Translations under genes and position numbers: made by a program
Notes under the pieces: model-generated
What the model saw: the letters and a program-made list of their open reading frames with translations, nothing else
Database searches by the model: none
Told to the model about the DNA's origin: nothing
Part shown: positions 45,201 through 52,458 of the stretch, in pieces
How positions within the stretch are numbered: position 1 is the first letter of the stretch
Layout: each line of letters opens with the position of its first letter
Assembly: GCA_902363375.1 (NCBI GenBank)
Contig: CABIZX010000001.1
Coordinates: forward strand, 1,302,001-1,366,000
Reading direction: 5' to 3'
DNA from: Clostridiaceae bacterium
GTDB lineage: Bacteria; Bacillota; Clostridia; Clostridiales; Clostridiaceae
DNA length: 64,000 nt

Positions 45201-45285
45201 CAAAAATACTTTCTTTAGTTCTAAGTTCAGTAAAAATCCAATTAATAAGCTTTTCAAAACTTATTGGGCGCATTTTGTCACTCAT
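42253..45285 (-). CDS. ygfK: YgfK, NADPH/FAD/iron-sulfur oxidoreductase (putative selenate reductase family)
   Basis: A 1010-residue multidomain protein. Residues ~1-430 are a TIM-barrel part resembling dihydropyrimidine/dihydroorotate dehydrogenase (LSTLHGCPPQEIERIASY, IKMNPTLLG, ISYSGGAEF). Then a glutamate synthase small-subunit-like unit: cysteines in CAIAPCSEGCPINQEIPKY and CNHNCQNKCTR, FAD loop VGIIGAGIAGLSTALYLRR (~548), NADPH loop VCVIGGGDVAMDVARAAKR (~670), and YIAGDAKKGPGTIVEA. The end has ferredoxin-like clusters CLKCNSVCEICVDVCPNR and CNECGNCGVFCPYKG. In urate-degrading clusters YgfK is thought to reduce the purine ring. ATG at 45285 has GGGGGAG at 5 nt; a GTG at 45291 overlaps that site. 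Confidence 0.9.
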   Translation of the reverse strand: MSDKMRPISFEKLINWIFTELRTKESIFGIHKDKFFYGIPNNSISFLGDSLGMPIGPAAGPNSQLAQNIIASYLTGSRFIELKTVQIIDGEELPVSKPCINAEDECYNVEWSTELTVEEAYEEYVKAWIILHVLMKELNISEKKDFIFNMSVGYDLEGIKSEKINSYIENIKNSKHTKIWEESFEVLENNIEKFYRFSMEDLRVISPKICNSITLSTLHGCPPQEIERIASYLLKEKHLHTFIKMNPTLLGEEFVRKTFNKMGYEYIELNPHHFKNDLQYDDGIRMIKRLKAVAKEENLEIGVKLTNTLPVRVLNEELPGEEMYMSGRALYPLTINLASKLSKEFEGDLYISYSGGAEFFNVDKIFKTGICPITFATTILKPGGYARIEQIAKKLSPLLSNKKPLIDVGLLEALARESINDEHHLKEARSVKSRKIDKRLPMYDCAIAPCSEGCPINQEIPKYIELVGNEKYYEAFQVIAKDNAAPAITGTICNHNCQNKCTRLDYDSSLEIRRIKKIAVDNAEDIYIKNIEPTKIKTNKKVGIIGAGIAGLSTALYLRRNGIEVEVFEKRHKPYGVINYVIPNFRIDNSILEQDFQLVKHHGVKVNFGVDEKVNLKDLKSKYDYMVLATGAWKTSEISLKEGNDKILNAISFLESFKKDSDNIQLGTDVCVIGGGDVAMDVARAAKRVNGVEKVTVIYRRTKDLMPASREEFKLAVDDGIEFAELLSPIAFRDNKLICEKMILGERDSSGRRRPISLGKFEEINATSVISAVGEKVDSEFFVKLGVDINSKGLPNVNSKCETNISNVYIAGDAKKGPGTIVEAMSHGKIISRDILEKENMYCDFDRCNENVSIQDQKKSCERKGILSESKQYKDEAIRCLKCNSVCEICVDVCPNRANMFIEIKNSPIKGHQVIHLDGMCNECGNCGVFCPYKGNPYKDKITLFWSEEDFNNSSNSGFYVIDSNLGICKIRDEKSSVYELCINDKNLESISEEMKTIIKTCVSRYGYIV

Positions 45286-45310
45286 ACTCACTCCCCCTTA
45301 TACTTTATAG

Positions 45311-45341
45311 CTACTTAAGGTTATTTAATTACTTTAAGTAG
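45311..45341 (-). other. hairpin in the ygeW-ygfK intergenic gap
   Basis: CTACTTAA / TTAAGTAG, 8 perfect pairs plus weaker outer ones, 34 nt after the ygeW stop and 26 nt before the ygfK start. No U-run follows, so it is more likely an mRNA processing or stability element than a terminator. Confidence 0.4.
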
Positions 45342-45374
45342 TTATGAAGTTTAATTAATAACATATTTGTGTCC

Positions 45375-46571
45375 TTACTTTCCTGAAAACCTTGACTTGT
45401 CTTCTTCTAGTAATTTCTTGAAAGTAGCTATAGGATCTTTAACTTTACTTAAAAACATCATAGCTGCAATTATATATGGTTTAAATCCTGCTTCTCTATA
45501 TAGTGGTTCACGATAACGATCAAATACAGACTTTTCTACTTCTCCAGATTCACAGCTAACTCCAGTTATATCTGCTGGTAAACAATGAAGGTATAGTGCC
45601 TTACCTTCTTTAGTAAGTTGCATCATTTCTTCAGTACATTCCCAATCTTTATGTTTCGCATTCTCTGCTAATAGCTCTTTTTCAAGTGCATCAATACCAG
45701 CTCTATCTCCCTCTGAATATAATTCTGTGCGTTTCTCCATTGCTGCAAAAGGTGCCCAGCTCTTAGGATAAACTATGTCTGCATTATCGAAAGCTTCTTT
45801 CATAGAGTTAGTCTTTGTAAAACTACCTCCATTTTGTTTAACATTTTCTTTAGCCACTGCTTCTACCTCTGGAAGCACATCGTATCCTTCTGGATGAGCT
45901 AATACAACATCTATACCCATTCTTGTCATTAATCCGATAACTCCTTGAGGAACAGAAAGTGGTTTTCCATAAGAAGGTGAATAAGCCCAAGTCATAGCCA
46001 ATTTTTTGCCCTTTAAGTTTTCTACTCCACCGAAATAATGAATTAAATGTAGTAAATCTGCCATGCATTGAGTTGGATGATCTATGTCACATTGTAAATT
46101 TACAAGAGTTGGACGTTGCTCCAGCACACCCTCATCATATCCTTCTTGAACCGCCCTAGAGACTTCTTCCATGTAGGCATGACCTTTACCTATAAACATA
46201 TCATCTCTAATTCCAATTACATCTGCCATGAATGAAATCATATTAGCAGTTTCACGAACAGTTTCTCCATGAGCTATTTGAGATTTTCCTTCATCTAAAT
46301 CTTGTACTTCTAAACCCAATAAGTTACATGCGCTAGCAAAGCTAAATCTAGTTCTAGTAGAGTTATCTCTAAACACTGAAATGCCTAATCCACTGTCAAA
46401 TATTTTAGTAGATATGTTCTCTTCTCTCATTGCACGAAGAATATCAGCAACAATAAAAACTGATTCTAATTCTTCATTACTCTTATCCCAGGTTAAGAAA
46501 AAGTCATTATTGTACATTTCTTTGAAATTAAGTTCTTCAAGTCTCTCCATAAGATTTTTAATGTTTTCCAC
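45375..46571 (-). CDS. ygeW: YgeW, knotted carbamoyltransferase
   Basis: A 398-residue ATCase/OTCase-fold protein of the knotted YgeW family. Carbamoyl-phosphate motif FRDNSTRTRFSFASA (~residue 68), KSQIAHGETVRETANM (~98), LVNLQCDIDHPTQCMADLLH (~157, split as LVNLQCDIDHP and TQCMADLLH), and HCLPADITG (~331). It should transfer a carbamoyl group, most likely phosphorolysing a ureido compound to give carbamoyl phosphate in purine breakdown. Two GTG codons are possible; the GTG at 46571 is 8 nt from GGGG and is chosen, the one at 46580 overlaps that site. The length then equals E. coli YgeW within a few residues. First gene of the ygeW-ygfK-ssnA-yqeC-mocA-yqeB operon. Confidence 0.9.
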   Translation of the reverse strand: MENIKNLMERLEELNFKEMYNNDFFLTWDKSNEELESVFIVADILRAMREENISTKIFDSGLGISVFRDNSTRTRFSFASACNLLGLEVQDLDEGKSQIAHGETVRETANMISFMADVIGIRDDMFIGKGHAYMEEVSRAVQEGYDEGVLEQRPTLVNLQCDIDHPTQCMADLLHLIHYFGGVENLKGKKLAMTWAYSPSYGKPLSVPQGVIGLMTRMGIDVVLAHPEGYDVLPEVEAVAKENVKQNGGSFTKTNSMKEAFDNADIVYPKSWAPFAAMEKRTELYSEGDRAGIDALEKELLAENAKHKDWECTEEMMQLTKEGKALYLHCLPADITGVSCESGEVEKSVFDRYREPLYREAGFKPYIIAAMMFLSKVKDPIATFKKLLEEDKSRFSGK

Positions 46572-47030
46572 AAAATCCACCCCTTAATATCTTTCAATCT
46601 ATTACAAATCAAGTTGCTACCTTTTTGTCTATATCATTTATAACTTTTTTACAAATTATCATAAAAATATATTAACTGACTAGTTAATCAAATTATAACT
46701 CTTATTACATTTACTGTCAATAGAATAGTCTGATAATTCAAAGTATTTTATATATTTTATGTAAATTTATTGAATCTTTTCATTTTTATTGATAAAATCT
46801 AAATAATTTATTTCTTTTTACATATTGAATTAGTTTTTATTTATATCTTTACTCAATAGTATTAGAGCTACATCATAATACTAGTTTTGGAATTATATTT
46901 TTATTACTAAATATATTAAATAGAATCCTATATTATTTTTACTAATTCCTTATTAATTAGTTAGTAAATAATCTCACCACTTCATGCTTTAGCATCAAAA
47001 ATATATTTATAAATTTAAGGGGGAATCAAA
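46572..47030. promoter_or_regulatory. divergent control region of ygeW and the purine permease, two motif copies
   Basis: 459 nt, very AT-rich. Near ygeW lies TTAACTGACTAGTTAA (46672-46687), with 6-bp arms TTAACT/AGTTAA. Near the permease lies CTTATTAATTAGTTAG (46949-46964), inside a larger inverted repeat TTACTAA..TTAGTAA. Both resemble motifs upstream of xdhA and ygeY. I searched for a purine riboswitch core and for a terminator-type leader and saw neither. Confidence 0.45.
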
Positions 47031-48407
47031 TTGCAAACAGTCAAAGATCAAAAAAAATCACTTCTTAGAATTAAACTAGATGATAAGCCACCTATGAAAC
47101 AAACCTTAGTCCTTGCCTTTCAAGCTATTTTCGCATGCTTTAGTGGTATAGTAGCAGTTCCACTAGTAGTAGCTGGTGCATTAGGATTAGAAATAGCTGA
47201 TACATCTTTTCTAGTCTCATGTGCTTTATTTGCGTCAGGGCTTACAACCCTTGCGCAAGCTAAGGGTATTGGCCCCATAGGAAGCAAATTACCCTTTATA
47301 ATGGGGACATCTTTTGCCTTTGTAAGTCCTGCCATTGCCATTGGTAGTGCTGCTAATGGTAATATGACCCTTGGTATTGCAACTATCTGTACAGCTACAA
47401 TGGTAGGTGCCTTACTAGAGGTAATTTTAAGCTTCTTTATTAATCATGTAAAAAGAATTTTCCCACCACTTGTTACTGGTACTGTAGTTACTATGATAGG
47501 TATTACAATCATTCCAGTTGGAATTGATTGGTTAGCTGGAGGTTCTGGAAATCCAAGCTATGGCGATCCAAAATTTCTACTTCTTGGTGCAATAGTCCTC
47601 GCTATTATAATAATTACTAACCAGTCTAAGAATACTTTTATAAGTTCTTGTTCTATATTTATTGGCATACTATGTGGATATTTACTAGCTATACCTTTTG
47701 GTTTATTAGACACTGCTCCTATATCCTCATCATCTTGGATTTCTATTCCTAGACCTCTTAAATTTGGACTTCATTTTTCAGCTCCGGCCATTATTAGTTT
47801 TCTAGCTGTTTATCTTGCAACTACCGTAGAAACTGTAGGAGATACTTTAGCTATAGGAGAAGCCTGTGAAATTGAAGTTTCTAATAAGCAACTTTTTGGT
47901 GGTGTACTCTGTGATGGACTAGGTTCAATTCTAGCTGGATTTTTTAACTCCACTGCAAATACTTCCTTTAGTCAATGTACCGGTCTTATAAATGTTACTG
48001 GAGTTGCAAGTAGGTTTGTCATAATAATTGCAGGTATAATCTTATCTATTATGGGCCTTATTCCTAAATTTGCTTCCTTAGTTTCAATTATGCCAAGTCC
48101 AGTCCTTGGTGCAGCTGGTATAGTAATGTTTGGCTCCATTGCCTGCTCTGGAATTAAAATTTTAGGGAAAGTTGATATGACTAGAAGAAATATTTTTGTA
48201 ATTGGAATTTCATTTGCCTTAGGTGTAGGTGTCATTGTTAGACCTGAAGCCATTGGTATGTTTCCAGAATCTTTACAAATAATTTTTGGTTCTGGAGTAA
48301 CAACTGCAACTATATTTGCTGTTGTGTTAAATTTAATATTACCTAAAGATAAAGGAAAAAATATTACCACTATTACAACTAAATCTGGTATGACTTTAAA
48401 TAAATAA
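47031..48407 (+). CDS. NCS2 family xanthine/urate/uracil permease
   Basis: A 458-residue transporter with about fourteen hydrophobic segments of the nucleobase-ascorbate (NCS2, COG2233) type. Family motifs: GIGPIGSKLPFIMGTSFAFV (~residue 80), ATTVETVGDTLAIGEAC (~265, acidic substrate-binding residue), NTSFSQCTGLINVTGVASR (~308) and MPSPVLGAAGIVMFG (~353). Imports purines such as xanthine or urate with H+ or Na+; the placement opposite ygeW and next to xdhC points to a purine. TTG start with AAGGGGGAAT upstream. The only plus-strand gene inside the island and divergent from ygeW. A terminator follows. Confidence 0.9.
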   Translation: MQTVKDQKKSLLRIKLDDKPPMKQTLVLAFQAIFACFSGIVAVPLVVAGALGLEIADTSFLVSCALFASGLTTLAQAKGIGPIGSKLPFIMGTSFAFVSPAIAIGSAANGNMTLGIATICTATMVGALLEVILSFFINHVKRIFPPLVTGTVVTMIGITIIPVGIDWLAGGSGNPSYGDPKFLLLGAIVLAIIIITNQSKNTFISSCSIFIGILCGYLLAIPFGLLDTAPISSSSWISIPRPLKFGLHFSAPAIISFLAVYLATTVETVGDTLAIGEACEIEVSNKQLFGGVLCDGLGSILAGFFNSTANTSFSQCTGLINVTGVASRFVIIIAGIILSIMGLIPKFASLVSIMPSPVLGAAGIVMFGSIACSGIKILGKVDMTRRNIFVIGISFALGVGVIVRPEAIGMFPESLQIIFGSGVTTATIFAVVLNLILPKDKGKNITTITTKSGMTLNK

Positions 48408-48436
48408 TTAAATAGTAACTACCTAAACTTATATAA

Positions 48437-48485
48437 TAAGAGATATGTGAAGTTAGCTAAGCTTCTTTATATATCTCTTACTTTT
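48437..48485 (+). terminator. intrinsic terminator after the permease gene
   Basis: TAAGAGATAT / ATATCTCTTA with continued imperfect pairing towards the loop (GTGAAG / CTTC), followed on the plus strand by CTTTTTATAT. It lies 30 nt after the permease stop. Confidence 0.8.
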
Positions 48486-48536
48486 TATATATTTTTCTAT
48501 ATATATCTTTCTTTACATATCCTTTACTTTTTACAT

Positions 48537-48572
48537 AAAAAATCCTAACTTACATTTTAGTTAGGATTTTTT
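48537..48572 (-). terminator. intrinsic terminator of the xdhA-xdhB-xdhC operon
   Basis: Perfect 14-bp stem AAAAAATCCTAACT / AGTTAGGATTTTTT with an 8-nt loop, 10 nt after the xdhC stop; U-run on the minus strand. A/T symmetry could stop plus-strand readthrough as well. Confidence 0.9.
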
Positions 48573-48581
48573 ATACGAATA

Positions 48582-49055
48582 TTATTTTTCTAAAGATTGT
48601 TTTGTAGCATTAAATATCTTTTGATATCCTGTACACCTACATAAATGACCTGAAATTTCTCTTTTTATTTCTTCATCAGTATACTCTTCTCCACTATTTA
48701 CAAGAGCGGTAGTTGTTAATACTAATCCGGGCGTACAAAACCCACATTGTATTGCTCCTTCTTCTATAAAAGCCTTCTGCACTTTAGATAAGTTACCATT
48801 TTCTGATACTCCTTCTATAGTTAAAATTTCTTTTTCATCAGCCCAAACTGCCATATAAATACATGAATCTATAGGAGTTCCATCTACTAATACTGTACAA
48901 GCACCACATTCTCCAACAGAACATCCTTGTTTTACTCCTGTAAACTGAAGTCTATTTCTTAGTACATCTAACAACGACTCTCTTATATCTATTTCTAAAG
49001 TATAGCTTTTTCCATTTACTCTTATTGATATCTTTTTAAAGTTATTATCATTCAT
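48582..49055 (-). CDS. xdhC: xanthine dehydrogenase-type 2Fe-2S subunit XdhC
   Basis: A 157-residue two-cluster ferredoxin subunit. Cysteines of the plant-type cluster are in [15 protein letters not shown] and the following IDSCIYM (~residues 43-65); the second cluster is in [16 protein letters not shown] and [13 protein letters not shown] (~105-150). Receives electrons from the Mo centre in XdhA and passes them to FAD in XdhB. ATG at 49055 with GAGAGGAG about 11 nt upstream; 18-nt gap after xdhB. Last gene of the operon, ending at a strong terminator. It differs from the paralogue at 27728-28195 enough that it is not a recent duplicate. Confidence 0.93.
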   Translation of the reverse strand: MNDNNFKKISIRVNGKSYTLEIDIRESLLDVLRNRLQFTGVKQGCSVGECGACTVLVDGTPIDSCIYMAVWADEKEILTIEGVSENGNLSKVQKAFIEEGAIQCGFCTPGLVLTTTALVNSGEEYTDEEIKREISGHLCRCTGYQKIFNATKQSLEK

Positions 49056-49073
49056 GATTATTACAGCTCCTCT

Positions 49074-49931
49074 CTATCTTGTTACTTCTCTAATAGCTCT
49101 TTCCGTTAGCTCTTGGATTAAATGCTCTCTATATACCTTTGATGCTCTCCATGAATCTCTAGCTCTTGCTGATTTTACCGCTTTCTCTGAAATAATCTTA
49201 ATATTCTCTTCTGTTATTTCCATATCAATAGCACATTCTTCTGCTTCTTTACACCTTATTGGTGTAGGTGCCGCTACTCCTAATGCTATTTTTAAATTCT
49301 TAAATTTCTTATTTTCTACATTAGCAACAACACATACCCCTAACATGGAAATATCCATTGCCTTTCTATTGCTGTATTTAATATATGTTCCCTTTGCTCC
49401 ATCATAATCTTTTTTCTCAATTATAATACTTATAAGAATTTCATCCGATTTTAGATTAACTTTCCCTGGTCCTTTATAAAATTCTTCTATTGGAATTACT
49501 CTTTCTCCATGTAAGCTTTTAATTTTCAGTTTAGCATTAAACGCGAAAAGACTCGGTGCACTATCTGCTGAAACAGCTCCATTACATACATTTCCCCCAA
49601 TAGTAGCCATATTTCTTATCTGTGGTCCACCCATAGATATAGCTCCTTGTCCTAGTGCTGGAAGAAATTCCTGTATAATTTTATTTCTATGAATTGTAGT
49701 AAAACATGTAGTAGATCCAATTTCTATAGATTCATCTTCTAAAATCCTTATAAAATCTAATTTTCTTAACCCTTTTAAGCTTAAAAGCTCTACCTCTTCT
49801 ATATCACCATGATGTAATTTAATTAACACGTCAGTTCCACCAGATATTATTTTTAAATTTTCATTATCATTTAACATTTTTAGTGCTTCCTCAACATTAT
49901 TAGGTTCAAGTATACCCTTAATATCAAACAT
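49074..49931 (-). CDS. xdhB: xanthine dehydrogenase-type FAD subunit XdhB
   Basis: A 285-residue FAD subunit. FAD motifs: IISGGTDVLIKLHHGD (~residue 29) and IRNMATIGGNVCNGAVSAD (~104), then the CO-dehydrogenase flavoprotein C-terminal domain (~175-285). The start is the ATG at 49931 (MFDIKGILEPNN), which matches the N-terminus of family members. It has no Shine-Dalgarno in the usual place: GGGAGGTGA lies 68 nt upstream, with a 15-bp hairpin in between that would bring it to 5 nt from the ATG (see the separate entry). An upstream TTG at 49949 in the same frame lies inside the hairpin arm and has no site. The preceding gap to xdhA is 132 nt, long for this operon. Confidence 0.9.
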   Translation of the reverse strand: MFDIKGILEPNNVEEALKMLNDNENLKIISGGTDVLIKLHHGDIEEVELLSLKGLRKLDFIRILEDESIEIGSTTCFTTIHRNKIIQEFLPALGQGAISMGGPQIRNMATIGGNVCNGAVSADSAPSLFAFNAKLKIKSLHGERVIPIEEFYKGPGKVNLKSDEILISIIIEKKDYDGAKGTYIKYSNRKAMDISMLGVCVVANVENKKFKNLKIALGVAAPTPIRCKEAEECAIDMEITEENIKIISEKAVKSARARDSWRASKVYREHLIQELTERAIREVTR

Positions 49932-50007
49932 ATTATAGTGCTTTCGCAAAATACGTCACCAATATTTATCTATATTAGTTTGTTTTGCGAAAGCCACTTC
50001 ACCTCCC
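49929..50007 (-). promoter_or_regulatory. xdhB ribosome binding site split from its start by a hairpin
   Basis: GGGAGGTGA (50007-49999) is followed at once by AGTGGCTTTCGCAAAA, a 31-nt loop and TTTTGCGAAAGCACT (hairpin 49998-49937, one bulged G), then ATAAT and the ATG (49931). If the hairpin is folded out, GGAGG is 8 nt from the ATG; unfolded it is about 70 nt away. A 13-codon in-frame GTG-initiated leader (49997-49959, stop TGA 49958-49956) begins 4 nt after the GGAGG and runs into the loop, so ribosomes starting there would open the stem. Either a translation switch or a palindromic insertion tolerated in a ribosome site. Confidence 0.7.
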
Positions 50008-50063
50008 TTTACTACATTAAACTTATAATTGCAAACCTTATTTTTACTTATATAATAAATTAT

Positions 50064-52355
50064 CTATATTAAACCTTCTTCTTTAAACTTTTCAAATACC
50101 CTTTGAGGATTCATGGGTATTCTATTAAAGGCAACTCCAGTTGCATCCAATACAGCATTTCTTATAGCTGGCGCTGGAGAAAGTGTGGTGTTTTCTCCTA
50201 AGGACTTTTGTCCAAAACTTCCTGCATCATCTGGAATTTCTACAAAAGCTGATTCGATAGTTGGAGTATCTAAAATTGTCTGCAGTTTATAATCTAATAA
50301 ATTATTATTAAGGGTTTTTCCAGTTTTCTCATCAAATATCATTTGTTCTGATAATGCATATCCAAGTGCCATACTTACACCACCATGTACTTGTCCTTCA
50401 GCCAACATTGGGTTAATTATTATTCCAGAATCATGAATATTATATATTTCTAGTACAGTAATTTGTCCAGTTCTTACATCTACTTCAACTTCTGCAAAGG
50501 TTGCTCCATAGGCCACCACATTAGTTCTTATATTAACTGATGTATCACTGGTTATAGGGCAACTATAGATTCTATCATAAAATGATTCTAACGCTATCTG
50601 TTCAAGTGAGCACACAACTATTCCTGTTCTTTTCTCTACAATATTGCAATCTACTATATCCATTACATCTATATCTAGTCCATTCTTTCTACTTGCAAAC
50701 TGAAGAACTTTATGCTTTATTTCCATGGCAGCCTTTTTAACTGCAGCACCCGTAACAAAAGTTTGTCTTGAGGCATAGGAGCCTGTATCAAAAGGAGTTA
50801 TATCAGTATCTTGATTTGAAATTACATGAACCATATCTACTGGAATTCCTAATACCTCTGAAGTCATCTGTGCAAATACAGTATCACTTCCTTGCCCAAT
50901 TTCTGTAGCTCCAATCTGCAATTGTACTGACCCATCTTGATTCATCACAATTCTTGCTCCGGCCGCTTCTAAAGATACTGGATGAGTTCCTGCAAAATAA
51001 CTAAAACAAGCCATTCCAACTCCACGTCTTTTATTTCCTGTTTGGTTTTTATAAAGTTCTTTCTTTTCATCCCATTTTATTAATTCTCTTCCTTTTTCCA
51101 GGCACTGTGGAAGTCCCATAGAACGCACCACATTTTTAGAGGATGGATCTACATGATTCTGTTTTACTAAGTTTTTTAATCTAAATTCAATAGGGTCTAT
51201 GTGAAGTTCTCTTGCAATGTCGTCCAAGTGACTCTCTAGTGCAAATACAATTTGTGGCACTCCATATCCTCTCATAGCTCCAGCTACCGGAAGATTTGTA
51301 TATATAGTTTTAGGATCGTATTTTATAGCGTTAAAATCATACAATGGCCTAAATTTACTACCACAACTCATAGTCACAGAATGTCCATGGGATGCATAAG
51401 CACCGTTATTCACCAAATTTTTTATATAGATTCCTAATAATTTTCCTTCTTTAGAAACTCCAGTTCTAAATCTAAATCTCATGGCATGGCGAACTCTAGT
51501 ATCTATAAAACATTCTTCTCTATTTAATGCATATCTTACAGGTCTTCCATTAACAGCAATAGTCATAGCTGCCGTTAATGGCTCTACAACTACATCTTGC
51601 TTATTTCCAAAACCACCACCTATATATGGTTTTATAACCCTTATTTTTCCCCATGGCAAGCCAAGTGCCTGTCCTACTATTCTTCGAACTATATGGGGTA
51701 TCTGAGTTGATGTTACAATTACAATTCTTCCATCTGATTCTATATAAGCATAGGCACTATGATTTTCTATATGGCAATGTTGTACTGTACTAGTGTTAAA
51801 TTCACCCGTAAATACTCTATCTGCATATTCTAACTCCTTTTCTATCTCTCCTACTTCATTTCCAAAGGAACTTATAATATTATTAGGTTTTTCTTCATGT
51901 ATTAAGGGAGCTTCATCTTTTATCGCATCTTCTTGATCTAATACAAAGGGAAGAACTTCATATTCTACTTCAATTAGTTTCAATGCTCTTTTTGCTATTA
52001 TTTCATCTGTAGCTACTACTGCTGCTACAGGTTCTCCCCAAAAGCGAACTTTATCAGTAATAATTAATCTATCTTCTACATCTCTATGCGCTTCATCAAA
52101 TGTCCAAGGATGCCCTGCTGTAGAAAATTTTATTTTTGGTAAATCGTTATGAGTTATTACCGCTTCTACTCCTTCTAAAGCTAAAGCTTTGGAAGAATTT
52201 ATACTTTTTATTTTTGCATGAGCATAAGGACTTCTAAGTACTTTACCTACTAACATTTCTCTTTCAAAATAATCATCTGCATATTTAGCTTTTCCAGTAA
52301 CTTTTGCCACTCCATCTAATCTTTCTACTCTATTACCTATTACTTTATAATTCAT
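50064..52355 (-). CDS. xdhA: xanthine dehydrogenase-type molybdenum-binding subunit XdhA
   Basis: A 763-residue complete Mo subunit. Hammerhead domain at ~10-120 (RLDGVAKVTGKAKYADDYF), Mo domain 1 with STVQHCHIENHSAYAYIE, IGGGFGNKQDVVVEPL and AGAMRGYGVPQIVFALES (~355), Mo domain 2 with GATEIGQGSDTVFAQMTSEV (~480), DTGSYASRQTFVTGAAVKKA (~530) and GQKSLGENTTLSPAPAI, where LGE holds the catalytic glutamate (~725). Likely hydroxylates hypoxanthine/xanthine or a purine-derived heterocycle; the family cannot fix the substrate. First gene of xdhA-xdhB-xdhC, 103 nt after the hydantoinase gene. Its strong ribosome site is separated from the ATG by a 12-bp hairpin. Confidence 0.92.
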   Translation of the reverse strand: MNYKVIGNRVERLDGVAKVTGKAKYADDYFEREMLVGKVLRSPYAHAKIKSINSSKALALEGVEAVITHNDLPKIKFSTAGHPWTFDEAHRDVEDRLIITDKVRFWGEPVAAVVATDEIIAKRALKLIEVEYEVLPFVLDQEDAIKDEAPLIHEEKPNNIISSFGNEVGEIEKELEYADRVFTGEFNTSTVQHCHIENHSAYAYIESDGRIVIVTSTQIPHIVRRIVGQALGLPWGKIRVIKPYIGGGFGNKQDVVVEPLTAAMTIAVNGRPVRYALNREECFIDTRVRHAMRFRFRTGVSKEGKLLGIYIKNLVNNGAYASHGHSVTMSCGSKFRPLYDFNAIKYDPKTIYTNLPVAGAMRGYGVPQIVFALESHLDDIARELHIDPIEFRLKNLVKQNHVDPSSKNVVRSMGLPQCLEKGRELIKWDEKKELYKNQTGNKRRGVGMACFSYFAGTHPVSLEAAGARIVMNQDGSVQLQIGATEIGQGSDTVFAQMTSEVLGIPVDMVHVISNQDTDITPFDTGSYASRQTFVTGAAVKKAAMEIKHKVLQFASRKNGLDIDVMDIVDCNIVEKRTGIVVCSLEQIALESFYDRIYSCPITSDTSVNIRTNVVAYGATFAEVEVDVRTGQITVLEIYNIHDSGIIINPMLAEGQVHGGVSMALGYALSEQMIFDEKTGKTLNNNLLDYKLQTILDTPTIESAFVEIPDDAGSFGQKSLGENTTLSPAPAIRNAVLDATGVAFNRIPMNPQRVFEKFKEEGLI

Positions 52356-52396
52356 TATTGTCTTCAGTAAGACATAGTCTTACTGAAGCACCTCCC
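52353..52396 (-). promoter_or_regulatory. xdhA ribosome binding site split from its start by a perfect hairpin
   Basis: GGGAGGTG (52396-52389) is followed without gap by CTTCAGTAAGAC, loop TAT, GTCTTACTGAAG (52388-52362), then ACAATA and the ATG (52355). The stem is 12 perfect pairs with a 3-nt loop, so it will form readily. Linear distance from GGAGG to ATG is 35 nt; across the folded stem it is 8 nt, an ideal value. Phage T4 gene 38 and gene 25 are known precedents for starts that need such a hairpin. Confidence 0.75.
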
Positions 52397-52402
52397 TTCA
52401 TA

Positions 52403-52418
52403 TTGACTGATTAGTTAG
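52403..52418. promoter_or_regulatory. candidate operator upstream of xdhA
   Basis: TTGACTGATTAGTTAG, identical at 13 of 16 positions to TTAACTGACTAGTTAA upstream of ygeW. It lies just 7 nt upstream of the xdhA ribosome site, so a bound regulator would block the promoter start or early elongation. Confidence 0.5.
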
Positions 52419-52458
52419 TTATAAAAATACGAATTTTTACATTTTGCATCTTTAATTT

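Noticed and set aside
46572..47030. Purine riboswitch before the permease
   Set aside because: No three-way-junction core with the conserved loop sequences could be found, and no terminator/antiterminator precedes the start.
49956..49958. TGA between the xdhB leader ORF and xdhB read as selenocysteine, giving an N-terminally extended XdhB
   Set aside because: The family starts at MFDIKG-like residues, the extension would consist of the hairpin sequence, and no typical selenocysteine insertion stem follows; an ordinary stop of a short leader is simpler.
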